Below are positions 54,097 through 63,208 of a stretch of 64,000 nt of DNA, one piece after another (position 1 is the stretch's first letter; the number at the start of each line of letters is the position of its first letter). The notes below the pieces were generated by a model. It saw only the letters and a list, made by a program, of their open reading frames with translations. It made no database searches and was not told the DNA's origin. Position numbers and translations under genes: made by a program. The stretch is from positions 1-64,000 of the forward strand of contig CAZOBB010000026.1 of the NCBI GenBank assembly GCA_964577975.1, written 5' to 3'. This DNA comes from JAOZMY01 sp964577975. Lineage in GTDB: Bacteria; Desulfobacterota; S145-22.

Positions 54097-54138
54097 GAGG
54101 GAAATTTCCCTTGACAAATGGTCTTCGTTTGGATAGGT
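54097..54138 (+). promoter_or_regulatory. nuo operon promoter region with perfect 14-bp palindrome
   Basis: AGGGAAATTTCCCT (54097-54110) is a perfect palindrome whose last T begins TTGACA (54110-54115). A weak -10 (TAGGTA, 54133-54138) follows after 17 bases. The leader before nuoA (53995-54187, 193 bases) also contains TATAAT at 54022-54027 without a good -35. The palindrome is a candidate operator. Confidence 0.45.
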
Positions 54139-54187
54139 AAGACAGGCTATGAAATTTTTCACAAGGTAGGCGTGAAAAGGAGCAGAG

Positions 54188-54544
54188 ATGTTACGAGCGT
54201 ATCTTCCTGTTTTGATTTTGGTCATGGTAGTGGTGGGGTTCGCTGTTTTTGCGGTGGTTGCCTCGCACCTGCTGGGTCAGCACAAACCCACTCGAGTCAA
54301 AATGGCTCCATACGAATGTGGAATCGCATCTCCGGGGTATGGGAAGACGCGTATCCCCCTCCGCTACTATACGGTAGCGATGCTCTTTCTTCTCTTCGAC
54401 TTGGAAGTCGTCTTTCTCTACCCGTGGGCTGTCACATTCAAGAAGCTAGGCGTTTTTGGTCTGGTTGAAATGCTGATTTTTATCGGCATTCTCCTTGTCG
54501 GGTATATCTATGTGTGGAAAAAAGGAGCTTTGGAATGGGATTAG
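54188..54544 (+). CDS. nuoA: NADH-quinone oxidoreductase subunit A
   Basis: A 118-residue membrane subunit of complex I with three helices. VKMAPYECGIASPGYGKTRIPLRYYTVAMLF is abbreviated here to its key parts: YECG near residue 42 and the RYYTVAMLFLLFDLEVVF loop-helix. First gene of the operon; AAAAGGAG precedes the ATG. It overlaps nuoB by 10 bases. Confidence 0.95.
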   Translation: MLRAYLPVLILVMVVVGFAVFAVVASHLLGQHKPTRVKMAPYECGIASPGYGKTRIPLRYYTVAMLFLLFDLEVVFLYPWAVTFKKLGVFGLVEMLIFIGILLVGYIYVWKKGALEWD

Positions 54545-55047
54545 AAACTGTTTTCGGAAAAAGCCCTATTACGGCAGGCCTTGACAAGATCGTCAACTGG
54601 GCCAGAAAAAATTCGATCTGGCCCGTTACATTTGGGTTGGCGTGCTGCGCGTTGGAGATGATGGTCGCCTCTTCAGCCTCCTACGACATTGCACGTTTTG
54701 GGGCGGAGGTTTTTCGCCCTTCACCCAGACAAGCGGATTTGATGATAGTGGCAGGGACCGTTACGAAGAAGATGGCACCCATTTTGAGGCGGATCTATGA
54801 TCAGATGCCGGAACCGAAATGGGTCATTGCCTATGGCACGTGCGCCTGTTCGGGGGGGATGTTTCAGAGTTACAACGTCGTCCAGGGAGTGGATACCATC
54901 GTGCCGGTGGATGTTTATATCCCGGGGTGCCCTCCGCGGCCTGAGGCGTTATTGGCCGGAATCATCAAACTTCAAAAGAAAATCGAAAAAGAATCATTGC
55001 TCGACAGGAAAGACGAAAAGAGCGCGCTTATTTCCGCAGAGGGGTAA
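54535..55047 (+). CDS. nuoB: NADH-quinone oxidoreductase subunit B
   Basis: A 170-residue subunit that holds cluster N2, the final iron-sulfur centre before quinone. Cysteine ligands are visible in ACCALEMM, CACSGGMF and GCPPRPEA. The start is ATG 54535 with AAAGGAG upstream; the longer open frame from 54514 lies within nuoA. Confidence 0.95.
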   Translation: MGLETVFGKSPITAGLDKIVNWARKNSIWPVTFGLACCALEMMVASSASYDIARFGAEVFRPSPRQADLMIVAGTVTKKMAPILRRIYDQMPEPKWVIAYGTCACSGGMFQSYNVVQGVDTIVPVDVYIPGCPPRPEALLAGIIKLQKKIEKESLLDRKDEKSALISAEG

Positions 55048-55050
55048 ATC

Positions 55051-55533
55051 ATGGACTATCATGAAATGGTTGACCTGATAAAAGAGCGGTTTCCCGAAGC
55101 GATCCTTGGTTATAAGATCTTTCGGGGCGAGTTGACGATAGAGGTCGATTATAGAGAGATTGTTCCCGTTTGTACCTTCTTGAAAGAGGAGGAACCCTTC
55201 AGGATGGAGGTGCTGACGGATTTGGCGGGTCTCGATTACGGCGTGGAGGCCTCCCCCCGATTCGGTATAGCCTACCTTCTCACCTCTGTGGAACATATTT
55301 TTCGCATGAGGGTGAAGATTTCGTTTGAAGAAGGGACAGAGATCCCCTCTGTTTCGGGGATATGGAAAAGCGCGGAATGGCCCGAGAGGGAGGCTTGGGA
55401 GATGTTTGGGATTCAATTTGTCAATCATCCCGATTTGCGCAAGCTTCTCTTGCCGGACGATATGAAGGGATACCCTCTTCGGAAAGATTTTCCCACCAAA
55501 GGGTATCATTTCGAAGAACCTTTTAGGGTATAA
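55051..55533 (+). CDS. nuoC: NADH-quinone oxidoreductase subunit C
   Basis: A 160-residue peripheral subunit. The 30-kDa-subunit signature is WPEREAWEMFGI, followed by HPDLRKLLLPDD and YPLRKDFP. It is separate from nuoD, unlike the fused form of E. coli. Confidence 0.94.
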   Translation: MDYHEMVDLIKERFPEAILGYKIFRGELTIEVDYREIVPVCTFLKEEEPFRMEVLTDLAGLDYGVEASPRFGIAYLLTSVEHIFRMRVKISFEEGTEIPSVSGIWKSAEWPEREAWEMFGIQFVNHPDLRKLLLPDDMKGYPLRKDFPTKGYHFEEPFRV

Positions 55534-55569
55534 GACAGAATGCCCAAATCACGTTGATTGAGGAAAGTG

Positions 55570-56742
55570 ATGGCTGAGACAAGGTACATGACGGTTAATA
55601 TGGGGCCCCAGCATCCCGCAACCCATGGGGTTTTGCGTCTTCTTCTGGAATTGGATGGTGAGTATATCGTTAAGACAACCCCTATCATCGGTCATTTGCA
55701 TCGGGGTGTGGAAAAACTAGCGGAAGAGCGCACATATCATCAGTTCATCCCCTTCACGGATCGCTTGGACTACACGGCGGGGATGAACAACAACCTTGCC
55801 TATGTCATGGCGGTGGAGAAACTCCTTGGAATCGAGGTGCCCAAGCGTGCCCAGTACATTCGGGTGGCTTTGGCCGAGTTGCAGAGGATCGCTGCCCATC
55901 TCATCTGGCTGGGAACCCACGCCCTCGACATCGGCGCGATGACGGTATTGTTCTACACGTTCAGGGAACGTGAAACGGTGATCAATATCCTCGAGCACGT
56001 GTCCGGGGCTCGTTTGACACCAAGTTACATGAGGGTAGGGGGATTGGCCGCGGACGTTCCCGACAACTTCGAGACCCTCGTGATGGATTTCGTTGAAAAA
56101 TTTCCGGAGTGTATCGATGGCTATGAAACTCTCTTGACAAAAAACCCTATTTGGCTCCAGCGGACAAAAGGAATTGGGATTTTGTCGAAGGAAGACGCCT
56201 TGAACTATGGCGTGACGGGTCCGGTATTGCGTGGATCGGGCGTCAAATGGGATATACGAAAACAGTTTCCCTATAGCAGTTATGAGGATTTTGATTTCGA
56301 GGTCCCCGTGGGGACGGTGGGTGATGTATATGATCGGTACTTGGTGCGGCTGGAGGAGATGCGCCAGTCTACGCGGATCATCAAGCAGGTCATCACCAAT
56401 ATGCCGTCGGGTGAGATCATGGCGGATGATCCAAAGGTAAGCCTCCCCCCGAAAGATAAAGTTTATAACGACATTGATGCGTTGATCCGCCATTTCAAGA
56501 TCGAGTCTTCCGGTTTCGAGGTGCCGGAGGGAGAGGTCTTCTTCAGTGCAGAGAATCCCAAGGGGGAATTGGGGTTTTACCTCGTGAGCGACGGCTCCAA
56601 CATGCCTGCGCGCATAAAGATACGGAATCCTTCTTATTACAATCTCGCCGCGCTTCCCAAGATGATCGAGGGGAGCCTCATTGCGGACGTAGTGACAGTC
56701 ATTGGGAGCATAGATATCGTGCTGGGTGAAATAGATAAATAA
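55570..56742 (+). CDS. nuoD: NADH-quinone oxidoreductase subunit D
   Basis: A 390-residue subunit that lines the quinone pocket with NuoB. MGPQHPATHGVLRLLLELDG and HLHRGVEKLAE are the hallmark motifs, and SDGSNMPARIKIR is near the C-terminus. The start is ATG 55570 with GAGGAAAG upstream. Confidence 0.95.
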   Translation: MAETRYMTVNMGPQHPATHGVLRLLLELDGEYIVKTTPIIGHLHRGVEKLAEERTYHQFIPFTDRLDYTAGMNNNLAYVMAVEKLLGIEVPKRAQYIRVALAELQRIAAHLIWLGTHALDIGAMTVLFYTFRERETVINILEHVSGARLTPSYMRVGGLAADVPDNFETLVMDFVEKFPECIDGYETLLTKNPIWLQRTKGIGILSKEDALNYGVTGPVLRGSGVKWDIRKQFPYSSYEDFDFEVPVGTVGDVYDRYLVRLEEMRQSTRIIKQVITNMPSGEIMADDPKVSLPPKDKVYNDIDALIRHFKIESSGFEVPEGEVFFSAENPKGELGFYLVSDGSNMPARIKIRNPSYYNLAALPKMIEGSLIADVVTVIGSIDIVLGEIDK

Positions 56743-56770
56743 AGACGACGCAAGAACGGGAGTAAAAAGG

Positions 56771-58732
56771 ATGGGTGGAGTCCTATTCAGCTGCTGGAAC
56801 GGAAAGGTTGTTGACAATAGGGATAAAAAACCGGGAGAGTTTGAGCCGCCGGTAGAGATCGCGCTTCCAGCAGACTTTTTTCAGGGGAAGGACCTCAAAG
56901 CCTTCATGGGCTGGGGGGGATTTGTCATCAAAGACCCGGAGGTCTCGGTCGTCGCCCTCTCTGTGACGTTTCTCGAAAAGGTGCAAGAAGAATCGTGCGG
57001 ACAATGTATTCCGTGTCGCATTGGAACGAGGGTCATGCTGGACATGATGCGAGATATCGCCTCGGGAAAGGGGAAAAAGGGAGACTTGGATACCCTTTTG
57101 TCCTTGGGAGAGACGATACGCCGTTCTTCGAAATGCACCATCGGTCAAACCTCTCCCACACCCGTGATGGAGGCGATCAAATACTACCGTGATGAGTTCG
57201 AGAAGGCGCTGGAAGGAAAGACAAAGGGCGGAGGGGGAAAAGGTGTTCATTACCTTTCAAAAGTCACGGCCCCGTGCATGAACGCGTGTCCTTCCCATCT
57301 CAACGTCCCCCGTTATGTGGAATTGATCAAAGATGGGAGGTTTTTGGATTCGCTGGAGATCATCCGGGAGAATACGTGCCTGCCCGGCGTGTTGGGACGC
57401 GTTTGCGTGAGGCCATGTGAATCCAATTGTCGGCGCGCCAATGTGGACGAATCCATATCCATAAAATATTTGAAACGTTTCGCGGCGGATTTCGAGCTAG
57501 AAAAACACCACAAACCGAAACTTCCCCTCCCCACGCAGAAAAGAGACAAGAAAGTGGGAATTATCGGGGCGGGTCCCGCAGGTGTGACATGCGCCTACTA
57601 CCTGGCGGAGAAGGGGTATCAGGTAACGATATTCGAACGTTTTGGCGAACCGGGTGGGATGTCTGCGATGGGAATCCCCGACTATCGTCTGCCGAGGCCG
57701 ATTCTCCGAAGAGAGGTGGAGATCATTCAGTCCATGGGGGTTGAGATCCGCTATAACACCATGGTGGGTCGCGATATCACCATGAAGGAGATACGAGACG
57801 AATTCGACGCTGTCTTTATCGCCGTCGGCGCGCAAGGAAGCACGAGCATGCGGGTTGAGGGTGAAGATGCAGGATACAAAGGCTTCATTCCGGGGGTAAA
57901 ATATCTTCTGGATATCAACCAAGGCCGCGATCCTTACCCTGAAGGGAAAAAGGTCGTAGTCGTGGGGGGTGGAAACGTTGCCATCGACTGCGTTCGATGT
58001 TCTTTCCGGATAGGCAAAGAGGACGTCAATCTCGTTTACCGTCGAACCAAGAAAGAAATGCCGGCGGACGATGTGGAAATAAGAGATGCGGAAGAGGAAG
58101 AGGTAAAATTCCACTTTCTCTGTAATCCGACACGCATCATCGCGGAGAACGGAAAAGTCGTCGGAGTCGAGCTGATTCGGATGGAGCTTGGAGAACCGGA
58201 CGAAAGTGGTCGGAGACGGCCCATTCCGGTGGAAGGATCCGAATTTGTCATTGATACGGATATCATCGTTCCTGCGATCGGACAGGCGATTGATCTTTCC
58301 TTCATTGATGCGGATACCCAGTTGGAGGTCACGAGAAAGAACACCATTGTCGTTGATCCCGAAACGATGATGACGAGCGTGGAAGGTATCTTCTCTGCCG
58401 GTGACTGCGTCACGGGACCTGGGGCGTTGGTCGAAGCGGCCGGCGGAGGAAGGACGGCAGCGTTCAGGATTCACCAGTATCTGAGTGGGGAGGAGGTCAA
58501 ACGGACCGACGAAGAGCTGATGGAGGACTTCTTTTCCGCAATGGGTGTGTATGATCCGAAGGAAGACATAGGCATCATAGATGGGAGGGAGAGAAAACAC
58601 CTGAAGATGTTGCCGCCTGAAACGCGAAAGTATACCTTTGACGAAGTCGAGTCGGGTTTTCCGGTCAACGAGGCAATCGAAGAGGCAGATCGGTGCCTCC
58701 GGTGCTATAGAATCGGGCTGGTGGCGTTATAG
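56771..58732 (+). CDS. Chimeric complex I input subunit: NuoF iron-sulfur end fused to GltD/NfnB-type oxidoreductase
   Basis: A 653-residue protein in the nuoF position. Residues 45-145 match only the C-terminal part of NuoF: GWGGFVIKD, then ESCGQCIPCRIGTR, with C76, C79, C82 and C122 as ligands of the N3-type cluster. The NADH/FMN domain of NuoF (about 220 residues) is missing. From about 165 comes a glutamate-synthase-small-subunit-like module: cysteines 169, 173, 203, 212, 216 and 220, FAD loop GIIGAGPAGV near 262, a second nucleotide loop VVGGGNVAIDCVR near 398, and FSAGDCVTGPG. The C-terminal CLRC is also GltD-like. Electrons probably enter from NAD(P)H through FAD. The open frame is uninterrupted, so it is not a frameshift artefact. 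Confidence 0.85.
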   Translation: MGGVLFSCWNGKVVDNRDKKPGEFEPPVEIALPADFFQGKDLKAFMGWGGFVIKDPEVSVVALSVTFLEKVQEESCGQCIPCRIGTRVMLDMMRDIASGKGKKGDLDTLLSLGETIRRSSKCTIGQTSPTPVMEAIKYYRDEFEKALEGKTKGGGGKGVHYLSKVTAPCMNACPSHLNVPRYVELIKDGRFLDSLEIIRENTCLPGVLGRVCVRPCESNCRRANVDESISIKYLKRFAADFELEKHHKPKLPLPTQKRDKKVGIIGAGPAGVTCAYYLAEKGYQVTIFERFGEPGGMSAMGIPDYRLPRPILRREVEIIQSMGVEIRYNTMVGRDITMKEIRDEFDAVFIAVGAQGSTSMRVEGEDAGYKGFIPGVKYLLDINQGRDPYPEGKKVVVVGGGNVAIDCVRCSFRIGKEDVNLVYRRTKKEMPADDVEIRDAEEEEVKFHFLCNPTRIIAENGKVVGVELIRMELGEPDESGRRRPIPVEGSEFVIDTDIIVPAIGQAIDLSFIDADTQLEVTRKNTIVVDPETMMTSVEGIFSAGDCVTGPGALVEAAGGGRTAAFRIHQYLSGEEVKRTDEELMEDFFSAMGVYDPKEDIGIIDGRERKHLKMLPPETRKYTFDEVESGFPVNEAIEEADRCLRCYRIGLVAL

Positions 58733-58780
58733 GCCCAGGAAAGCGGAAATACGTGTATTAATCAACCTTGGAGATTGTGA

Positions 58781-61252
58781 ATGACGGTGCATATAACAAT
58801 AAACGGAAAAGAGATCGAAGCGGAAGAGGGAAAGACGATCCTCGAGGTGGCGAGGGAAAACGATATCTACATCCCAACGCTTTGTTATCATTCACACCTT
58901 CATCCCATTGGCTCCTGCCGCTTGTGTGTAGTCGACATTGAGGGTTATTCCATGCCTATGGCGGCCTGTACCACCCCTGTTATGGATGGAATCCGGGTTC
59001 ATACAAATACGGGCAGGGTGAAGAAGATGCGGCGGCAAGCGATGGAGTTGATTCTTGTCAACCATCCCCTCGACTGTCCCGTATGCGATAAAGGAGGAGA
59101 GTGCCGTCTTCAAGATCTTGCCTATGAGTTCGGAATAGATGAGCAGCCCTTCTATGCCAAAAAACCGGAAAGGGAGATTGTCCCTTTTTCAACGCCTCTC
59201 ATCCGCCAGTGGGTGGATCGCTGTGTGGTCTGTCTCCGTTGCGTACACGTATGCCACGAACTCGTTGGAAACGCCGCCATCGATGTTAAAGAGACGGGCT
59301 ACCGATCGGTAATCTATCCCGTAGCTCCGGAAAGGTGCGCATCCTGTGGTGAATGCCTTTCGGTCTGTCCTGTGGGTGCTTTGACAGAGGCGGTCAATCC
59401 CTTGCGTGGGCGCGTGTGGCAAATAGACCGGGAACAGACGACGTGTGGCCAGTGTGGTATAGGGTGCCAGATGGAAATAAGCGTCTATGACAACAAGCCG
59501 GTCAATGTGAAGACGGATGGGGTTCTTGATGCGGCGCCGAATCATGGGAGCCTGTGCGCTCGGGGAAGGTTTTTCTACGACTATGTAAACAGCGACGAAC
59601 GCGTTGTGCGTCCGAAGATCAGAAAGGGAGAGGAGTGGGTCAACACCACGTGGGAGGAGGCTTATGAAGAGGCGATCAATCGGCTTCGGGAGATAACGCG
59701 AGAGTATGGGACTGATGCAGTGGGGTTCGTGGTGTCGTCCCGGCTGGTGAATGAAGACCTGGTAAAAATATATGAGTTTGCCCTAAAAGGAATGGAGATA
59801 GTAAACATAGACACCTCTTCTAGGTTCGATCTCAGGGTTCATGAGGATATTCTAAAGGCATGGACGTCCGCGGGAATATCGCGTTCCCTGAAAGACCTGA
59901 AGGAGGCGGATCTCGTGGTGGTCGCGGGTGGAGACATCGATCTTACCGCTCAGATCGTGGCAAACAACGTTCGTTATGCGCAGCGTCTGAGAGACGCAAA
60001 GGTCATTACGATTAATCCCTACAAAACACGGCTTGATGAGATTGCGGATGCTCCCATGTATTGCAACGCCGGAACGGAGATTCCTGTGTTTTATGGCCTA
60101 ATCAAAGAGGCTTTTTCTGAGCGGGAGACGTTTACATCAGATGAAGGGTGGAACTCTTTTGTAAAGGCATTGGACGATTATTCCGGCGAAGAGGTTTGTG
60201 ATGCGGCTGGTGTCGATAAAAAGACGTTTGAAGAGGCTGCTAAATTGTTGAAAGAAAAAGAGACGGTAGCCTTTGTGGTAGGGACAAGCCTAGGGCAAAT
60301 AGTGAATGGATCGCAAAACATAAAAGCACTCGCCAACGTGGCGCTTGCCTGTAAAAAGGCGGGTAAAAAAGTCGTGTGGATCCCGGTGAGCGCCTATGCC
60401 AACGCGATGGGGTCATTGTGGATCGATCAGAGGGAGAAGAAGGAGCGGGGCCTTACCTACGGCGAGATGATACAGGCGGCGCAGAATGAAAAGCTGAAAG
60501 GACTCGTGGTGGTGGAAGACGATCCATTGGCCTTCCTGCCCGATACGGAATACGTAAGAGAGGCCCTGAAGAAACTCGACTTTCTCATGGTGGTTGACCT
60601 GTTTGAAACAGCCACATCGGCCTATGCTCATCTCTTCCTTCCTTCCTGCAGTTTCATGGAAAAGGAGGGTACCTTCATCAACGTGGAGGGAAGAAAAGGT
60701 GCCGTTCGAAAGATGATGACCCCCCTTAATGAAACGAAAACGGCGGGTAATATCTTTATGGAGCTGGCCCTGAAAATGAAGCTCGACATCACCGTGAGCG
60801 AGGAGGGCGTGAAGGAAAAGGTTGATTCGTTGGGTGAAGGTGCCGCGGAAAGCTCTTTGGGATTCTTTGATGTGGCCTATCAAGCGGTCAGGGCGGAAGA
60901 AAATGGACATCTCTTCCTCTTGTGCCCGGATCACCTCTATAACCATCATTACGGCATCGAGCGGGTTTACGCGACGGCGATAGATAAGCTAGACAAGACG
61001 CCCGAATACCTCATGAATCCTAAGGACGCCGCGAGATTTGGGATCGAAGAGGGGATGGAAGCGGTGTTGTCAACGGAGAAGGGAAAGATAACGGTACGGC
61101 CGACGCTGTCCGAAGACGTAAAGGAAGGCCACATGGTTGTAAAATCCCACTACCGGCCAACGGGAATTAAGAGATTGTTTCCTTTCGAGCTGGATGAAGA
61201 AGTGAAAACCCCTATGAGTGGATTCGTCCGCGTAAAATTGCAGAAGCCATAA
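58781..61252 (+). CDS. nuoG: NADH-quinone oxidoreductase subunit G
   Basis: An 823-residue iron-sulfur subunit. It has an N-terminal [2Fe-2S] domain (CYHSHLHPIGSCRLC, then AACTTPV), the His/Cys cluster (CPVCDKGGECRLQDL) and two ferredoxin clusters (CVVCLRCVHVC, CASCGECLSVCP). The extra N7-type cluster is ligated by CGQCGIGC and LCARGR. The remainder is molybdopterin-oxidoreductase-like without evidence of a metal site. It accepts electrons from the chimeric F subunit and passes them to NuoI. Confidence 0.94.
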   Translation: MTVHITINGKEIEAEEGKTILEVARENDIYIPTLCYHSHLHPIGSCRLCVVDIEGYSMPMAACTTPVMDGIRVHTNTGRVKKMRRQAMELILVNHPLDCPVCDKGGECRLQDLAYEFGIDEQPFYAKKPEREIVPFSTPLIRQWVDRCVVCLRCVHVCHELVGNAAIDVKETGYRSVIYPVAPERCASCGECLSVCPVGALTEAVNPLRGRVWQIDREQTTCGQCGIGCQMEISVYDNKPVNVKTDGVLDAAPNHGSLCARGRFFYDYVNSDERVVRPKIRKGEEWVNTTWEEAYEEAINRLREITREYGTDAVGFVVSSRLVNEDLVKIYEFALKGMEIVNIDTSSRFDLRVHEDILKAWTSAGISRSLKDLKEADLVVVAGGDIDLTAQIVANNVRYAQRLRDAKVITINPYKTRLDEIADAPMYCNAGTEIPVFYGLIKEAFSERETFTSDEGWNSFVKALDDYSGEEVCDAAGVDKKTFEEAAKLLKEKETVAFVVGTSLGQIVNGSQNIKALANVALACKKAGKKVVWIPVSAYANAMGSLWIDQREKKERGLTYGEMIQAAQNEKLKGLVVVEDDPLAFLPDTEYVREALKKLDFLMVVDLFETATSAYAHLFLPSCSFMEKEGTFINVEGRKGAVRKMMTPLNETKTAGNIFMELALKMKLDITVSEEGVKEKVDSLGEGAAESSLGFFDVAYQAVRAEENGHLFLLCPDHLYNHHYGIERVYATAIDKLDKTPEYLMNPKDAARFGIEEGMEAVLSTEKGKITVRPTLSEDVKEGHMVVKSHYRPTGIKRLFPFELDEEVKTPMSGFVRVKLQKP

Positions 61253-61267
61253 AAAGGGAAGGGTGCC

Positions 61268-62242
61268 ATGGCATTGTTAATTGAATCCATCGTGAAAGTC
61301 ATCGTTGTTTTTGGGATCTTCATGGGATGTGTCGCGTACATGACCCTTTTGGAGAGAAAGGTGCTGGGGCGTGTTCAGGTGCGTTACGGCCCCAACCGTG
61401 TCGGGCCGTTTGGGATTTGGCAACCACTCGCGGATGGCGTGAAGGCCTTTTTCAAGGAGGACTTGATCCCTGCCAACGCCGACAAGCCCCTTTTCATCAT
61501 CGCGCCGATGATAACCGTGGCGTCTGCCTTGTGTTTGATTGCGGTGATTCCTTTTGGCGACAAGATCACCCTGTTTGGAAGAACGATCTATTTGAGAATC
61601 ACCGATTTGGACGTGGGTATCCTTTATCTCTTTGCCTTCGCCTCCCTTGGGGAATATGGGGTCGTCCTGGGCGGCTGGGCGTCGGGAAACAAATACGGCG
61701 TAATCGGGGCGTTACGGGCCGCCGCGCAGATGATCAGCTACGAATTGGCGCTGAGCCTGTCCGTGATCGGGGTCATCATGATCACCGGTTCCCTCAGCCT
61801 TTCCGCTATCGTGGAACACCAAGCGCACATGTGGAATATCGTCTACCAGCCTTTCGCGTTCGTATTCTACATGGTGTGTGCCTTGGCCGAGATCAATCGG
61901 ACCCCGTTTGACATGCCGGAGGCGGAAGCGGAACTGGCATGTGGGTATAATATTGAGTACAGTAGCATGAAATTCGCCCTCTTCTTCATGGGGGAATACG
62001 CACATCTCGTGGTCGTATGCGCCGTGGCGACGACCCTGTTTCTTGGAGGATGGCAGGGGCCGTTCCTTCCAGGAGTCGTATGGTTCTTGCTTAAGACATT
62101 TGTCTTGGTTTTCTTCTGTATATGGGAGAGGGGAACCTTTCCGAGGTTGCGTTACGATCAGATCATGCACTTCGGATGGAAGATTTTGCTCCCGTTGACG
62201 TTGGCGAATGTGGTGGTAACCGCCATCGTGATGGCCTTATAG
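61268..62242 (+). CDS. nuoH: NADH-quinone oxidoreductase subunit H
   Basis: A 324-residue membrane subunit that joins the peripheral and membrane arms. Landmarks are LLERKVLGRVQVRYGPNRVG, EINRTPFDMPEAEAEL and RGTFPRLRYDQIM. About eight helices. Confidence 0.95.
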   Translation: MALLIESIVKVIVVFGIFMGCVAYMTLLERKVLGRVQVRYGPNRVGPFGIWQPLADGVKAFFKEDLIPANADKPLFIIAPMITVASALCLIAVIPFGDKITLFGRTIYLRITDLDVGILYLFAFASLGEYGVVLGGWASGNKYGVIGALRAAAQMISYELALSLSVIGVIMITGSLSLSAIVEHQAHMWNIVYQPFAFVFYMVCALAEINRTPFDMPEAEAELACGYNIEYSSMKFALFFMGEYAHLVVVCAVATTLFLGGWQGPFLPGVVWFLLKTFVLVFFCIWERGTFPRLRYDQIMHFGWKILLPLTLANVVVTAIVMAL

Positions 62243-62255
62243 GAGGGACGATACG

Positions 62256-62669
62256 ATGATTATTCCGCTGATAAAGGGTTTGAAATATACATTGGGGAGA
62301 TTCTTTTCCAAGCCGATTACCATCCAGTACCCCGAGGAACGACGGGAGGTTGCGCCAAGGTGGCGAGGAATCCATTATTTCAACGTGGATGAAAATGGGA
62401 CGTTCAAGTGCGTGGCGTGTGGGTTGTGCGCGGCGGTTTGTCCCTCACAGTGTATCAAGATAACGGCGGGGGAAGACGAAGAAGGCGTGCGTTATCCCAT
62501 GCATTATGAAATCAATGCGATCCGGTGCATCTATTGCGGTTTCTGCGTAGAGGCCTGCCCGGTAGATGCGATCAGGATGGGGTCGAAATATGATTTCACC
62601 GATTACAAACGCGAAGACTTCATATTAACCATTGATCGCTTGGTCTCTCAGGATTACTTGGAGAAATAG
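62256..62669 (+). CDS. nuoI: NADH-quinone oxidoreductase subunit I
   Basis: A 137-residue subunit with two [4Fe-4S] clusters: CVACGLCAAVCPSQC and CIYCGFCVEACPVDAI. It links NuoG to NuoB. It lies 13 bases after nuoH. Confidence 0.95.
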   Translation: MIIPLIKGLKYTLGRFFSKPITIQYPEERREVAPRWRGIHYFNVDENGTFKCVACGLCAAVCPSQCIKITAGEDEEGVRYPMHYEINAIRCIYCGFCVEACPVDAIRMGSKYDFTDYKREDFILTIDRLVSQDYLEK

Positions 62670-62680
62670 GAGTAGAAGGC

Positions 62681-63208
62681 ATGGCTGTTCTAATAGCGAA
62701 ATGGGTGATTTTTATCATCGTAAGCCTCTTGGCGATTGCGTCCTCCGTCTTGATGATTACGCGAAGGAACACATTGCACAGCGCGCTGTTCATGATACTG
62801 GCGTTCGTGGCCTCGGCTATCCTTTATCTTCTGTTGGGATGCCAGTTTCTCGCCATGTTGCAGATTATCGTCTACGCGGGGGCCGTCATGATGCTGATCA
62901 TCTTCGTCATCATGATGCTGGATTTGAAAAAGGAAGAACAGACGAAGATGAAGGTTACGAAGACGAAAGTAACGGGTGTTATTCTGAGTGTCCTATTCAT
63001 GTTGATGCTCATTTTGGTGATGGGATTGAACGCCATAAAGGGGAAAATGGGAAATCTGAGCTCGATCGGGGACGCGAAAACCATCGGGTCTCTCTTGTTT
63101 ACGAGGTTTCTGCTCCCCTTCGAGGTGGCGTCGATCCTTCTATTGGCTGCCATGGTGGGTGCCGTCATGTTGAGTAAAAAGAAAGCCTTTGGAGGAGAGG
63201 ATCAATGA
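62681..63208 (+). CDS. nuoJ: NADH-quinone oxidoreductase subunit J
   Basis: A 175-residue membrane subunit with five helices. The conserved third-helix region is QIIVYAGAVMMLIIFVIMML. Its stop overlaps nuoK by 4 bases. Confidence 0.94.
   Translation: MAVLIAKWVIFIIVSLLAIASSVLMITRRNTLHSALFMILAFVASAILYLLLGCQFLAMLQIIVYAGAVMMLIIFVIMMLDLKKEEQTKMKVTKTKVTGVILSVLFMLMLILVMGLNAIKGKMGNLSSIGDAKTIGSLLFTRFLLPFEVASILLLAAMVGAVMLSKKKAFGGEDQ

Noticed and set aside
55717..58600. Two open frames of over 360 codons on the minus strand
   Set aside because: They are antisense to nuoD and the nuoF/GltD chimera, without ribosome sites or family motifs.
56771..58732. Assembly error or frameshift as the cause of the NuoF/GltD chimera
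   Set aside because: The frame is uninterrupted across the junction, codon use does not change visibly, a linker joins the parts, and no nuoE or FMN-domain remnant is left nearby.
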